Origin: Okeania sp034190295 | GTDB taxonomy: Bacteria > Cyanobacteriota > Cyanobacteriia > Cyanobacteriales > Microcoleaceae | Direction of reading: 5' to 3' | Assembly: GCA_034190295.1 (NCBI GenBank) | Contig: JAXHSW010000085.1 | Location: forward strand, 1 to 36,478 | Length of the DNA: 36,478 nucleotides | In this document: piece by piece, positions 18,074 through 26,919 of the stretch | How positions within the stretch are numbered: the first letter of the stretch is position 1 | How the letters are laid out: every line of letters starts with the position of its first letter | The notes under the pieces: model-generated | What the model saw: only the letters and a program-made list of their open reading frames with translations | Told to the model about the DNA's origin: nothing | Databases searched by the model: none | Program-made: the position numbers and the translations under genes

Positions 18074-18138
18074 TGATATGTTCAACTTGCATTAATGTTA
18101 TGTCTTGTGTTTAAAGTCAATATCACAAATTAATAGTT

Positions 18139-19224
18139 ATGCCACCTAGTATCAAATTTAGTCAAATAATTCGTAATACTTCCAAAGTATCCTTAGTAGC
18201 TCTAACAATTGGTCTAGCTACTACAATTACTGGAATCAAATATGGCCTTGCTCAACAAAAAGTCGCCCTAGTTGGTGCTGGTGCATCTTTTCCAGCTCCC
18301 TTATATCAGCGTTGGTTTGCCGATATGAGAGATAGTCGTTCCGATCTTCAAGTAGATTATCAATCAGTTGGTAGTGGTGCTGGTGTCGAGAGATTTACTC
18401 AAGAATTGGTAGATTTTGGTGCTAGTGATGTGGCAATGAAAGATGATGAAATTGCCAAAGTTGGTAGAGGGGTAATTATGTTACCTATGACTGCAGGTAG
18501 TGTTGTTTTGGCTTACAATTTACCAGGTGTATCCGACTTGAAATTATCCAGGGAAGCTTATGTAGATATTCTTTTGGGTAAAATCACAAAGTGGAATGAC
18601 CCCAAAATTGCTGCTGCTAATTCTGGTGTGAGTCTACCAGACCAAGCAATTACTGTAGTTCATCGTTCTGATGGTAGTGGTACAACTGGAGTTTTTACTA
18701 AGCATCTGAGTGCTATTAGTCCAGAGTGGAAACAGAAGGTAGGCGAAGGAAAAACAGTTCAATGGCCTACAGGTGTAGGTGGTGCTAAAAATGATGGTGT
18801 AGCTGCTTTAATTCGTCAAACAGAGGGTGGCATCGGTTATGTAGAGTTTGGTTTTGCTAAGAGTGCTGGTCTTCCTACTGCAGCTTTGGAAAATAAATCT
18901 GGCAGTTATGTGAAAGCTTCTTTGGAGTCTGCTAAGTCTACTCTGTCAGCAGTGAAATTACCAGGAAATCTCCGTGCTTTTATTAGCGATCCAGAAGGTG
19001 GTGGTTCTTACCCTATTGTTACTTACACTTGGATGCTGATTTATAGCCAATATGATGATGCGGCTAAAGCTCAGGGTATTGAGAAAATGATTGAGTATGG
19101 CTTAAATGAGGGTCAAAAGGTAAGTGCTGATTTAGGTTATATTCCACTCCCTGACAATGTTCGTCAGACTGTTGCATCAGCTGCTGATAAAATTAGCTCG
19201 GGCTATCAAATAAGTCTCAAATAA
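18139..19224 (+). CDS. pstS: Periplasmic phosphate-binding protein (PstS/SphX type), copy 1
   Basis: 361 residues. It binds orthophosphate in the periplasm and delivers it to PstCA. An N-terminal Sec signal ends near residue 40 (KYGLAQQ). There is no lipobox Cys, so it is probably released as a soluble protein. Phosphate-site motifs are GAGASFPAPLYQRW, SVGSGAGVERF, DFGASDVAM and HRSDGSGTTGVFT. It is closely related to the gene at 20108. Regulated by the Pho box just upstream. The ATG start lacks a strong ribosome site. It may be the SphX-type protein of other cyanobacteria. Confidence 0.94.
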   Translation: MPPSIKFSQIIRNTSKVSLVALTIGLATTITGIKYGLAQQKVALVGAGASFPAPLYQRWFADMRDSRSDLQVDYQSVGSGAGVERFTQELVDFGASDVAMKDDEIAKVGRGVIMLPMTAGSVVLAYNLPGVSDLKLSREAYVDILLGKITKWNDPKIAAANSGVSLPDQAITVVHRSDGSGTTGVFTKHLSAISPEWKQKVGEGKTVQWPTGVGGAKNDGVAALIRQTEGGIGYVEFGFAKSAGLPTAALENKSGSYVKASLESAKSTLSAVKLPGNLRAFISDPEGGGSYPIVTYTWMLIYSQYDDAAKAQGIEKMIEYGLNEGQKVSADLGYIPLPDNVRQTVASAADKISSGYQISLK

Positions 19225-19410
19225 AATTCAGAATTTAGAGGAGTTAGGAAGAAGAAATATCCGTTGATTTTTCTATCCTTATCTACTCATAACTCTAAAT
19301 TTTTTAGCTTTTTAGACTGAAAACCTTGCACCTTTTTTCACTCTAAAAATTATAAAATATTTACAGATAAAGGCTTTGACAGTTAATCAGCAAGCCTTAA
19401 TTCTGAGATT

Positions 19411-19444
19411 GACTTCTCCCCGCTCTCAAGAGACGGGGATTCTC
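19411..19444. repeat. Orphan IS200/IS605-type end hairpin
   Basis: GACTTCTCCCCG...CGGGGATTC forms a hairpin. The same arrangement (GATTGACT-CTCCCCG...CGGGGATTCT) lies just beyond the tnpB remnant at 33538-33575. No transposase frame adjoins this copy. Confidence 0.6.
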
Positions 19445-19605
19445 TTATCCCTAAGAGAGTTTCCTCTTTCAACGAGTCGGCTTATTTGTCTAAATAAATA
19501 TTTCCCAAATACTCTAAAGTGATACTTCAATTCTTAAGTGATTAACACAGACTGAATAACTTTTTTGAGAATTAGCACGCCAGTTATTGTTAATTATTTT
19601 TATTT

Positions 19606-19755
19606 TTACCTAAAAATTAAGGTATAAAGCCTCTCCATTCATGGAGAAAAAAGCGGTCGAGGGATGGATGGGTCTCCTAACCATATCCAATCGACCAAGA
19701 GAAGAAAAAAAAATTCCTTTTAACCCAATCCTCTTCTTTTCAAGGAGAGGTAATT
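19606..19755. repeat. MITE family 4, long form
   Basis: Starts TTACCTAAAAATTAAGG and ends AAGGAGAGGTAATT. Unlike the short copies it contains an internal segment with AAGCGGTCGA, CATATCCAAT and ACCAAGAGAAG. The same segment is found in the 32543-32752 copy, so the short copies are probably deletion derivatives. Confidence 0.75.
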
Positions 19756-20107
19756 CTAAATTCGCGCATTCTAAATTCTAAATTCTTGAATTTTCCCCTA
19801 CTCCCCCGCTCAATAAAATGTAGCAAACATTTATCAAATTGGTATTAATTTAGGCTAGATGACCTACTACCATAACAACTTAATATGAAGTATTTCCTAT
19901 TTTTTAGCCAATAATTATCAATTATAGCCCTACGCATTAAGGTGTTTGACATGAATAGAAGCAGCAAACCCTTTTGTCTTCATCTGTTGCCTTTCGGAGC
20001 TGTTGCCTTGCACTATATCAAGAACTATTAACGTTTCCTTAACCTAAGTAAGTTAAGCTTTCATCTATTCCTTTTGACCTATAGAGAAGTATAGAAACCC
20101 GATCGTT

Positions 20108-21199
20108 ATGCAACCTAATCTAAATCTTTTTGGAATAACTCGTATTACTGCTAAAATCTCTGCAGTAGCTTTGACAATTGGTTTAGCTGCCTGCGGTGGT
20201 GGCGGTGACACTGACGGTACAGGTGGAGGTGGTCAAGTAAATCTCGTTGGAGCAGGAGCTTCTTTTCCAGCACCTCTGTATCAACGTTGGTTTCAAGAGC
20301 TGAGTAATAGCGACCCTAACCTACAAGTAGATTATCAGTCAGTAGGTAGTGGGGCTGGTGTTGAAAGATTTACTCAAGAATTAGTAGACTTCGGTGCTAG
20401 TGATGTGGCCATGACAGATGAGGAAATTGCTCAAGTTGGTCGGGGAGTTACTTTGCTACCAATGACTGCAGGTAGTATTGTATTAGCTTACAATTTGCCA
20501 GATGTTTCTGGTTTGAAGCTTTCCAGGGAAGTTTATACAAATATTTTGTTGGGTAACATTACTAACTGGAATGACCCTCAGATAGCTGCAATTAATCCCG
20601 ATATAACTTTGCCAGACCAAACAATTACGGTTGTATATCGTTCTGATGGTAGTGGTACAACTGGAGTTTTCACGAAGCATTTGAGTGCTATTAGTCCAGA
20701 ATGGCAAGAGAAAGTTGGGGAAGGTAAAACTGTTCAATGGCCAGTAGGTATTGGTGGTGCCAAGAATGATGGTGTAACTGCTCAAATTCGTCAAAGTGAG
20801 GGAGCAATAGGTTACATTGAGTATGGTTTTGCTAATAGTGCTGGTTTGAATATGGCTTCCCTGGAAAATAGTTCTGGTAATTATATAGAACCTACTGCTG
20901 AATCAGCAACTTCAACTTTAGAAGCAGTAGTATTACCTGAAAATCTACGAGCTTTTATTACTGACCCAGAAGGGGATAATTCTTATCCAATTGTGACTTA
21001 CACTTGGATGCTTGTTTATGGTGAATATCCTGATGCTGGTAAAGCTCAGGGAGTGGAAAAAATGATTGAATTTGGCTTAAATGAAGGTCAAGAAATTAGT
21101 GGTGAAATAGGTTATATTCCTCTACCTGATAATGTACGTCAAAAAGTCCTGGAAACTGCCGATAAAATTAGCCCAGATTACAACATGACTCTCAAGTAG
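20108..21199 (+). CDS. pstS: Phosphate-binding lipoprotein PstS, copy 2
   Basis: 363 residues. The signal peptide ends in a lipobox, TIGLAAC, with Cys29 followed by Gly-rich GGGGDTDGTGGGG, so the mature protein should be membrane-anchored after LspA processing. It has the same ligand motifs as copy 1 (GAGASFPAPLYQRW, SVGSGAGVERF, YRSDGSGTTGVFT), and long stretches are identical, indicating tandem duplication. Upstream Pho-like boxes are degenerate. It precedes pstC by 770 bp, which contains a MITE. Confidence 0.94.
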   Translation: MQPNLNLFGITRITAKISAVALTIGLAACGGGGDTDGTGGGGQVNLVGAGASFPAPLYQRWFQELSNSDPNLQVDYQSVGSGAGVERFTQELVDFGASDVAMTDEEIAQVGRGVTLLPMTAGSIVLAYNLPDVSGLKLSREVYTNILLGNITNWNDPQIAAINPDITLPDQTITVVYRSDGSGTTGVFTKHLSAISPEWQEKVGEGKTVQWPVGIGGAKNDGVTAQIRQSEGAIGYIEYGFANSAGLNMASLENSSGNYIEPTAESATSTLEAVVLPENLRAFITDPEGDNSYPIVTYTWMLVYGEYPDAGKAQGVEKMIEFGLNEGQEISGEIGYIPLPDNVRQKVLETADKISPDYNMTLK

Positions 21200-21969
21200 C
21201 ATCAAATAAATAAGGTGTTAGGTAAGTAGTCTAAAGTATGATTAGATAAACCATAGATGGGTGCATCTCAATGCATGAATAAAGCCAAAAATTTATCGCT
21301 TTTAGGCAACAGCTCCGAAAGGCAACAGCTCCGTCAGGGAATATATAGGAAAATAGTATTTTGGCACTACCAGATGCACCCCCACAGATGATGATGTGGT
21401 TTTAAAGCTAACCGCTTAAGCAAGTGTTCTACACCTATCACCTTTGTAGCGTAGCAATAATAATTAGGGTTTGCTGAAAAAGTTTTTTTAGCAAGTGTGG
21501 GAAATGTGGGGAGAAAGAGAAAGTAGGAGGAATAATTGTACCTGTATCTTTCTGGGAAGTGTCTATCTTTTGTCTTAAATTTTTGGTCTATAAAGCTGAA
21601 AAATTTGCACTTTTTTTGGCTCTAAAAAGGCACTTACTTTTATACTAATTTCATTTGAGTTGCGTAAAAAATATGGTTGCTTTTAGGCAACAGCTCCGAA
21701 AGGCAACAGGTAAGAAGCTTTTCCGGACTTTTTACTGTTAGTAAATAACTAACTCTTGTTTGACATCTCATTTGAAAACGCTATATATGTCAGTGCTTTT
21801 AGATTTAATCGGCAGAGCAATAATTAAGAATTATAAATTAAGTTAATTGCAGTAATTTTGAGATAAAATAACATCAAAATTAACCCGATAAAATCCTTGA
21901 AGTTGACTAAATAACTACTGGAAAATGTATATACCTATTTGTTTGAAGTAGATAGAGGTAAACAATTTT
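21200..21969. other. Spacer between pstS copy 2 and pstC
   Basis: Contains the second family 1 MITE (21259-21381) and a partial GGCAACAGCTCCGAAAGG repeat (near 21684-21707). The rest is AT-rich. The pstC ribosome site GAGG lies about 10 nt before its ATG. No gene seen. Confidence 0.65.
21259..21381. repeat. MITE family 1, copy 2 (123 bp)
   Basis: Ends GGGTGCATCT and AGATGCACCC. Flanked by CCATAGAT (21251-21258) and CCACAGAT (21382-21389), an 8-bp target duplication with one mismatch. The interior is nearly identical to 1269-1393 except near the right end. Confidence 0.88.
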
Positions 21970-22944
21970 ATGGTTGCACAATCTCAACTTAAAAAAGATA
22001 GTCGTTCTCGGACTAAAAAAGAAAGACAGTTTGATGATGGTTTTATTACCGTTACTAAAGTTTTTGCTTGGGGTATTGCAGCTATTTTAATATTGATAGC
22101 TTTAACAGTAGCTTCGCAAGCTATACCAGCTATTAATGAATTTGGCTTTACCTTTCTATTTAAAAGTGTTTGGAATCCTGTTGCTAATGATGGAAAAGGG
22201 GATTATGGCGCATGGCCAATGATTGTGGGAACTTTAATTAGTTCATTTCTCGCCCTATTTATTGCAGTTCCCCTCGGTCTAGGTACGGCGATATTTTTAA
22301 GTGAAGGATTTCTGCCTCCAAAAATTACTATTCCATTAACTTTTATGGTGGAATTATTAGCAGCTATTCCTAGTGTAGTTTATGGTTTATGGGGTATTTA
22401 TGTTTTGCTTCCTTTTATCAAACCAGTTGAGGCTTTTTTAGGTAATTATTTAGGTTGGATTCCTATTTTTTCTCTTCCTAGTGGTGTTAGTGCAGGGGGT
22501 CCGGGAATGTTACCTGCAGCGATTGTTTTATCCATAATGATTTTACCTATTATTACAGCAATTTCTCGCGATTCTCTTGCTAGTCTTCCTCCCGATCTAA
22601 GGCAAGCTTCTATGGGTATAGGAGCTACTCGTTGGGGTACTATTATTAGGGTTTTAATTCCTGCAGCTTTTTCGGGAATTGTTGGTGGAATAATGTTAGG
22701 TTTGGGTCGAGCTATGGGAGAAACTATGGCTGTAACAATGTTAATTGGTAATGCTAACTCGATTAAAACTACTCTTTTGGCTCCGGCTAATACTATTGCT
22801 TCTTTAATGGCAAATCAATTTGCTGAAGCTTCTGGTTTACAACTTTCTGCTCTGATGTATACGGGGATAATTCTGTTTGTTTTAACCCTACTTGTAAATG
22901 TATTGGCTAATTGGATTGTTAATAAAATTAAAGCTAAGTATTAA
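21970..22944 (+). CDS. pstC: Phosphate ABC transporter permease PstC
   Basis: 324 residues with six predicted TM helices. It has the binding-protein-dependent permease EAA region DLRQASMGIGATRWGTIIRVLIP and GRAMGETMAVTM. Together with PstA it forms the inner-membrane channel of the high-affinity phosphate importer. The N-terminus (KKDSRSRTKKERQ) is basic and cytoplasmic. It stands 223 bp before pstA. Confidence 0.96.
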   Translation: MVAQSQLKKDSRSRTKKERQFDDGFITVTKVFAWGIAAILILIALTVASQAIPAINEFGFTFLFKSVWNPVANDGKGDYGAWPMIVGTLISSFLALFIAVPLGLGTAIFLSEGFLPPKITIPLTFMVELLAAIPSVVYGLWGIYVLLPFIKPVEAFLGNYLGWIPIFSLPSGVSAGGPGMLPAAIVLSIMILPIITAISRDSLASLPPDLRQASMGIGATRWGTIIRVLIPAAFSGIVGGIMLGLGRAMGETMAVTMLIGNANSIKTTLLAPANTIASLMANQFAEASGLQLSALMYTGIILFVLTLLVNVLANWIVNKIKAKY

Positions 22945-23030
22945 TTGCCGATCGATGAATACAAATTGATTTGAATCTGAATTAGTAACTACTTTTTTCA
23001 ATGAATAATTGATAATTGCTTAATTTGGTC

Positions 23031-23115
23031 TAATACCTCTTCATTTATGAATAAAATAAACAAAAAATATTTTCCTTAAGTTCAATCCTATCCGCTTTCA
23101 AGGAGAGTTAATTAT
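23031..23115. repeat. Degenerate family 4 MITE remnant
   Basis: Has TACCTCTTC at the left and AATCCTATCCGCTTTCAAGG with AGTTAATT at the right. It fills most of the pstC-pstA gap. Confidence 0.55.
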
Positions 23116-23166
23116 CCATTATTCATTGTTCAGACTTCAATTGTTGAATACTATCTTGAATTAATT

Positions 23167-24060
23167 ATGGCAGATCTTACCTACAATCAACAACCACCAG
23201 AATCTATTGTGAGTCTGAAAAGAAACCCAAGCAGACCAAGAGAAATATTTAATAAAGTGATGACTGTATTATCAGCAGCTTGTATCGGCATCACTCTTAT
23301 TCCTTTATTTGCTGTATTAATTTACGTTTTTATTAAAGGAGTATCTCGTTTAAATTTAGATTTGTTTACTAAGTTACCACCGGCAGCAGGTCAAACTACT
23401 GGTGGTATTGCTAATGCGATTTTAGGCACAATTATGGTAGTAGCAATTGCTAGTTTAATTGCTGTTCCTTTTGGTGTTTTAGCAGCAGTTTATTTATCAG
23501 AATTTAGTGATGAGGAAACTGCCCGCCCAATTCGATTTGCTACTAATGTTTTGAGTGGTGTACCATCAATTATTGCTGGGGTATTTGCCTATAGTTTATT
23601 GGTACTATCTATGGGGAAATTTTCAGCATTTGCAGGTGGAGTTGCTTTATCGGTTTTGATGTTACCAACGATTATTAGGACTACTGATGAGGCTTTACAA
23701 ATAGTTCCTAGGGATATTAGATGGGCATCGGTGGGAGTTGGTGCTTCTAATTATCAAACTGTTTTACAAATAGTTTTACCTGCTGCTTTACCGGGTATTA
23801 TTACAGGCATTACTCTTGCTATTGCTCGTGCTGCTGGAGAAACTGCTCCATTACTTTTTACTGTTGTTTATTCTAATAATTGGCCTCGTGGTCCGTTCGC
23901 TCCGACTGTACCATCTTTGGCTTATTTAGTATATGAATTTGCTCGTAGTTTTGATGTTGTTTTACAGGAGTTTGCTTGGGCGGGTTCTTTAGTTCTGGTT
24001 TTATTGGTTTTAATTACCAGTATTCTTTCTCGTTGGGCAACAAGTCAAAAACAGTTTTGA
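23167..24060 (+). CDS. pstA: Phosphate ABC transporter permease PstA
   Basis: 297 residues with six predicted TM helices and the EAA-loop DIRWASVGVGASNYQTVLQIVLPAA followed by ARAAGETAPLLFT. Partner of PstC in the phosphate channel. The ATG start follows an AT-rich MITE remnant with no clear ribosome site. A 449-bp gap follows before pstB. Confidence 0.96.
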   Translation: MADLTYNQQPPESIVSLKRNPSRPREIFNKVMTVLSAACIGITLIPLFAVLIYVFIKGVSRLNLDLFTKLPPAAGQTTGGIANAILGTIMVVAIASLIAVPFGVLAAVYLSEFSDEETARPIRFATNVLSGVPSIIAGVFAYSLLVLSMGKFSAFAGGVALSVLMLPTIIRTTDEALQIVPRDIRWASVGVGASNYQTVLQIVLPAALPGIITGITLAIARAAGETAPLLFTVVYSNNWPRGPFAPTVPSLAYLVYEFARSFDVVLQEFAWAGSLVLVLLVLITSILSRWATSQKQF

Positions 24061-24509
24061 TTGAAGAAGGAAGAAGGAAGAATATCTAATTGCTTATGGA
24101 CTAAAACCCTAAAAATTTTCAGCACCCCCGTTGACGATCGAGTATTAAACTTGCAAAAAAAAAGATAAATAATAGCGATTAATTAATGATGCTTTATTTA
24201 TTATTTGATATGGCAAAATTACTTCTTTTTTGAGTATTTTAATATCAATCTATTTGCTAATAAATATTGGTGAATTAGTGAAATTAAGTTATGCATTTCT
24301 AAAAAGCGTAAATTTTTCACCTCAATTTAATGAATCAAGGCTATATTCAACAATTATTAATTATTAATTATTAATTGCCTATCCTTGAAAAGAAGAGGAT
24401 TGACACTTAAGGAAAATTTTTTCTTTTTTAAATGATTGAGGTGAAACCGATCGTTATAAATAGTAAATAAACAAATAATTTTTAGACTAATTTTAGGAGG
24501 TTACATCTC
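24061..24509. other. Spacer between pstA and pstB
   Basis: AT-rich. It contains GAAGGAA simple repeats right after the pstA stop, ATTATTAATT tandem units (near 24350-24375) and a truncated family 4 MITE (about 24375-24440). AGGAGG at 24495-24500 is the pstB ribosome site. No gene. Confidence 0.65.
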
Positions 24510-25331
24510 ATGCCAAAATTTCAAGAAAATGTTTCTCAACAAACATCTGCTCCCGCTCTTTCAGCAGAAAATGTTAGCGTTTTTTACGGAGATTTTAAAG
24601 CCGTGAAAGATGTTTCTATGGAAATTCCGAAGAATAAAGTCACTGCTTTTATTGGACCTTCAGGTTGTGGTAAAAGTACATTATTACGATGTTTTAATCG
24701 CCTCAATGATTTGATTAGTATTTTCCATTTAGAAGGTCGTATTCTTTATAATAATCAGAATATTTACGACTCAGATATTGACCCTGTAGAAGTACGCCGC
24801 CGTATTGGAATGGTGTTTCAAAAGCCTAATCCTTTTCCTAAGTCAATCTACGATAATATTGCTTATGGGGTAAGAATTAATGGTCTGGCTAAGTCTAAAG
24901 AAGATATGGATGAGATAGTAGAGCGATCGCTACGACAAGCTGTTCTCTGGGACGAGGTTAAGGATAAACTGGGGCAAAGTGGTTTTGCTCTTTCTGGGGG
25001 TCAGCAACAACGTTTATGTATTGCTCGTGCGGTTGCTGTTAGTCCTGATGTGGTTTTGATGGATGAACCTTGTGCTTCTCTTGACCCTATTTCTACTATT
25101 AAGGTTGAGGAGTTAATTAATGAACTCAAGGAAAATTACACTATTATTATTGTGACTCATAATATGCAGCAGGCGACTAGGGTTGCTGATGTAACTGCTT
25201 TTTTTAATGCTAAAGCTCAAGAAGGTGGTAAGCGTTTTGGTTATTTGGTTGAATTTGACGAAACTCACAATATTTTCCAGAACCCAAAGGAAGAATCTAC
25301 TCAACAATATGTAAGTGGTCGTTTTGGGTAA
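24510..25331 (+). CDS. pstB: Phosphate ABC transporter ATP-binding protein PstB
   Basis: 273 residues. Walker A is GPSGCGKST (49-57), the signature is LSGGQQQR, Walker B is VVLMDEPCASLDP and the H-loop is IIIVTHNMQQA. It energises PstCA. It has a strong AGGAGG ribosome site 9 nt upstream of the ATG. The length is normal. There is no phoU in the remaining downstream sequence. Confidence 0.97.
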   Translation: MPKFQENVSQQTSAPALSAENVSVFYGDFKAVKDVSMEIPKNKVTAFIGPSGCGKSTLLRCFNRLNDLISIFHLEGRILYNNQNIYDSDIDPVEVRRRIGMVFQKPNPFPKSIYDNIAYGVRINGLAKSKEDMDEIVERSLRQAVLWDEVKDKLGQSGFALSGGQQQRLCIARAVAVSPDVVLMDEPCASLDPISTIKVEELINELKENYTIIIVTHNMQQATRVADVTAFFNAKAQEGGKRFGYLVEFDETHNIFQNPKEESTQQYVSGRFG

Positions 25332-26574
25332 TTGAAGAAGGAAGAAGGAAGAAGGAAGAAGGAAGAAGGAAGAAGGAAGAAAAAATGGATGGGGATTCAA
25401 ACCACAACTAATTGTCAACACCGTGTAGATGGTGGGGTATTAAACCTAAAATAAAAAGATAAATTTTAATCATTATTTTTTTCTGGATTTGATACTAATC
25501 AAGTCCAGTTTTTTTTATCTCAACGTTGGTTGAAGACCCGCGCTCTCCCGTTGGCGGAGCCTAGCGGCAGCTATTAGGGGAGCGTCGGGATGTTTGCGCA
25601 GCATTCCGGAGGAAAAACCAATCAATTTTGCGGCGCATGCCAATAGTGTGTAATATTAAATAAGGCTGCTGGGCTAGCAGTGTCAGTCTGTGGAGCGCGC
25701 CCATTCCACAAAACGGGCAAGATGCCCATTCCACAAAGAGGTTTGGCCTCGGAGGCAGGTGCGGAGCGAAGCAGAAAGTCCTGAGCCGCGAGGTTTAGGA
25801 ATCCCGCGGGACTCGCGCCATGCGCAACGTCGGGAGGATGTCAATAACAAACTTTGCATAAATTGTAATATCAAATCCGTTGGCTTCGGAGCAATATAAT
25901 TCTGTCGAGCGTTATACAATGTGTAGGGGTAAATGGCTTTTTGCGTTCCGCACCAGCTGCCGAAGTACGCCCCTACAATATAGGGCGAATGCCATTCGCT
26001 CCTAAAATATAGAACCCCTAACCGGATCTTTTTAAAAGGGAGTGTGGGAAGGGTGGGAGGTGCGGGAAGGGTGGGGAGTGTGGGGAGATGGAAGCATTAT
26101 TCTAGCTTTTTCCCTATCCTCTAACTGGAACTCCTGACTTCACCAGGACTGAGGAATGAGGACTTTGCCAAAAACCCGTACCGCGTGCAAAGATACGATC
26201 GGGCCTTCTATAGGGCGAATGCCATCGGGCCTTCTATAGGGCGAATGCCATCGGGCCTTCTATAGGGCGAATGCCATCGGGCCTTCTATAGGGCGAATGC
26301 CATCGGGCCTTCTATAGGGCGAATGCCATCGGGCCTTCTATAGGGCGAATGCCATTCGCCCCTACTCTGATATTTAACACTGAATAACACCTATGCTAGC
26401 GGATTTGATATATATAAAAAATAAAAAAAAATAGATCGACCTGTTTTCTGCCTTTTTCAATGCTTTTTTTCGAATATTTTCTTTTCTACACAACTTAAAT
26501 TAATGACTAATATATTATTAGTTAGTTCCATCTCAATAGATTCGAGTTTAAGTTAACTTAATTAACCATAAAAT
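25332..26574. other. 1.2-kb repeat island downstream of pstB
   Basis: No gene. In order: GGAAGAA tandem repeats (25336-25380); the GGTGGGGTATTAAACC module; a GC-rich block at 25535-25850 with CTCCCGTTGGCGGAGCC and two CCCATTCCACAAA units; GTAGGGGTAAATGG and GGGCGAATGCCATTCG palindrome modules; a GTGGGAAGGG simple repeat; and the six-copy 26-bp tandem array. The open frames through the GC-rich block overlap each other on both strands and look like artefacts. Confidence 0.7.
26198..26353. repeat. 26-bp tandem repeat, six perfect copies
   Basis: The unit runs ATCGGGCCTT...GAATGCC and repeats at 26198, 26224, 26250, 26276, 26302 and 26328 without a mismatch. It then runs into ATTCGCCCCTAC, so the array grew from the dispersed GGGCGAATGCCATTCGCCC palindrome. 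The period is not a multiple of three and the array is non-coding. Confidence 0.97.
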
Positions 26575-26889
26575 TTACTCCTCTTTTTGACTAAAACGTT
26601 TTTGCATTTTATCCAAAGAAGCTTCTACGATAACATCCAAATCAATTTGATAGTATGAAGCAATCATACTAATGCAAAGTAATACGTCACCTAATTCCTC
26701 AGATAATTTATCTACAGTTTCTTCATCAGATTTAAAATTAAAAATCAGATTTTTTTTTGATTTCTTTCTCAACATCTCCAGTCTCTTCAGCTAATACAAT
26801 TGCCCAATGTAATCTTTTGATTAATAGTGGTTTTTCGGCATGAAGATTATCAAAAATTTGGAATTGATTAGATTGATATTTATTCATTA
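26575..26889 (-). pseudogene. MazG-like nucleotide pyrophosphohydrolase, frameshifted
   Basis: Two minus-strand frames join into one MazG-fold protein of about 104 residues. The first (ATG at 26889) reads MNKYQSNQFQIFDN...AIVLAEETGDVEKEIKK; the second continues NLIFNFKSDEETVDKLSEELGDVLLCISMIA and ends at 26575. The first part supplies the EExxxE-type metal motif, the second the ExxD motif. The break lies at a run of nine A (26750-26758 on the plus strand as T), and removing one A restores the frame. It could be a true mutation, a sequencing error, or transcriptional slippage. MazG-like enzymes hydrolyse NTPs to NMP and PPi. Confidence 0.75.
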
Positions 26890-26919
26890 AATTTTATTAA
26901 ATTTAGATTTTTTTATTGC

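Larger units (their letters stand above)
19225..20107. other. Spacer between the two pstS genes
   Basis: 883 bases without a gene. It holds an orphan IS200/IS605-like end hairpin (19411-19444), a long-form family 4 MITE (19606-19755), a CTGTTGCCTTTCGGAGC module (near 19985), and degenerate CTTAACCT (20038) and TTTGACCT (20073) boxes that might be a weak second Pho site. Confidence 0.6.

Noticed and set aside
20038..20080. Second Pho box upstream of pstS copy 2
   Set aside because: CTTAACCT and TTTGACCT are present but spacing does not keep the 11-bp phase and the middle units do not match, so not called as a feature.
25336..25380. GGAAGAA tandem array as a possible CRISPR
   Set aside because: Seven-base units without spacers; a simple sequence repeat.
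25683..25919. Overlapping open frames on both strands in the GC-rich block
   Set aside because: Both are made of dispersed repeat modules, and mutual overlap shows that at least one is chance.
26198..26353. 26-bp repeats as a CRISPR array
   Set aside because: Units abut directly, with no spacers.
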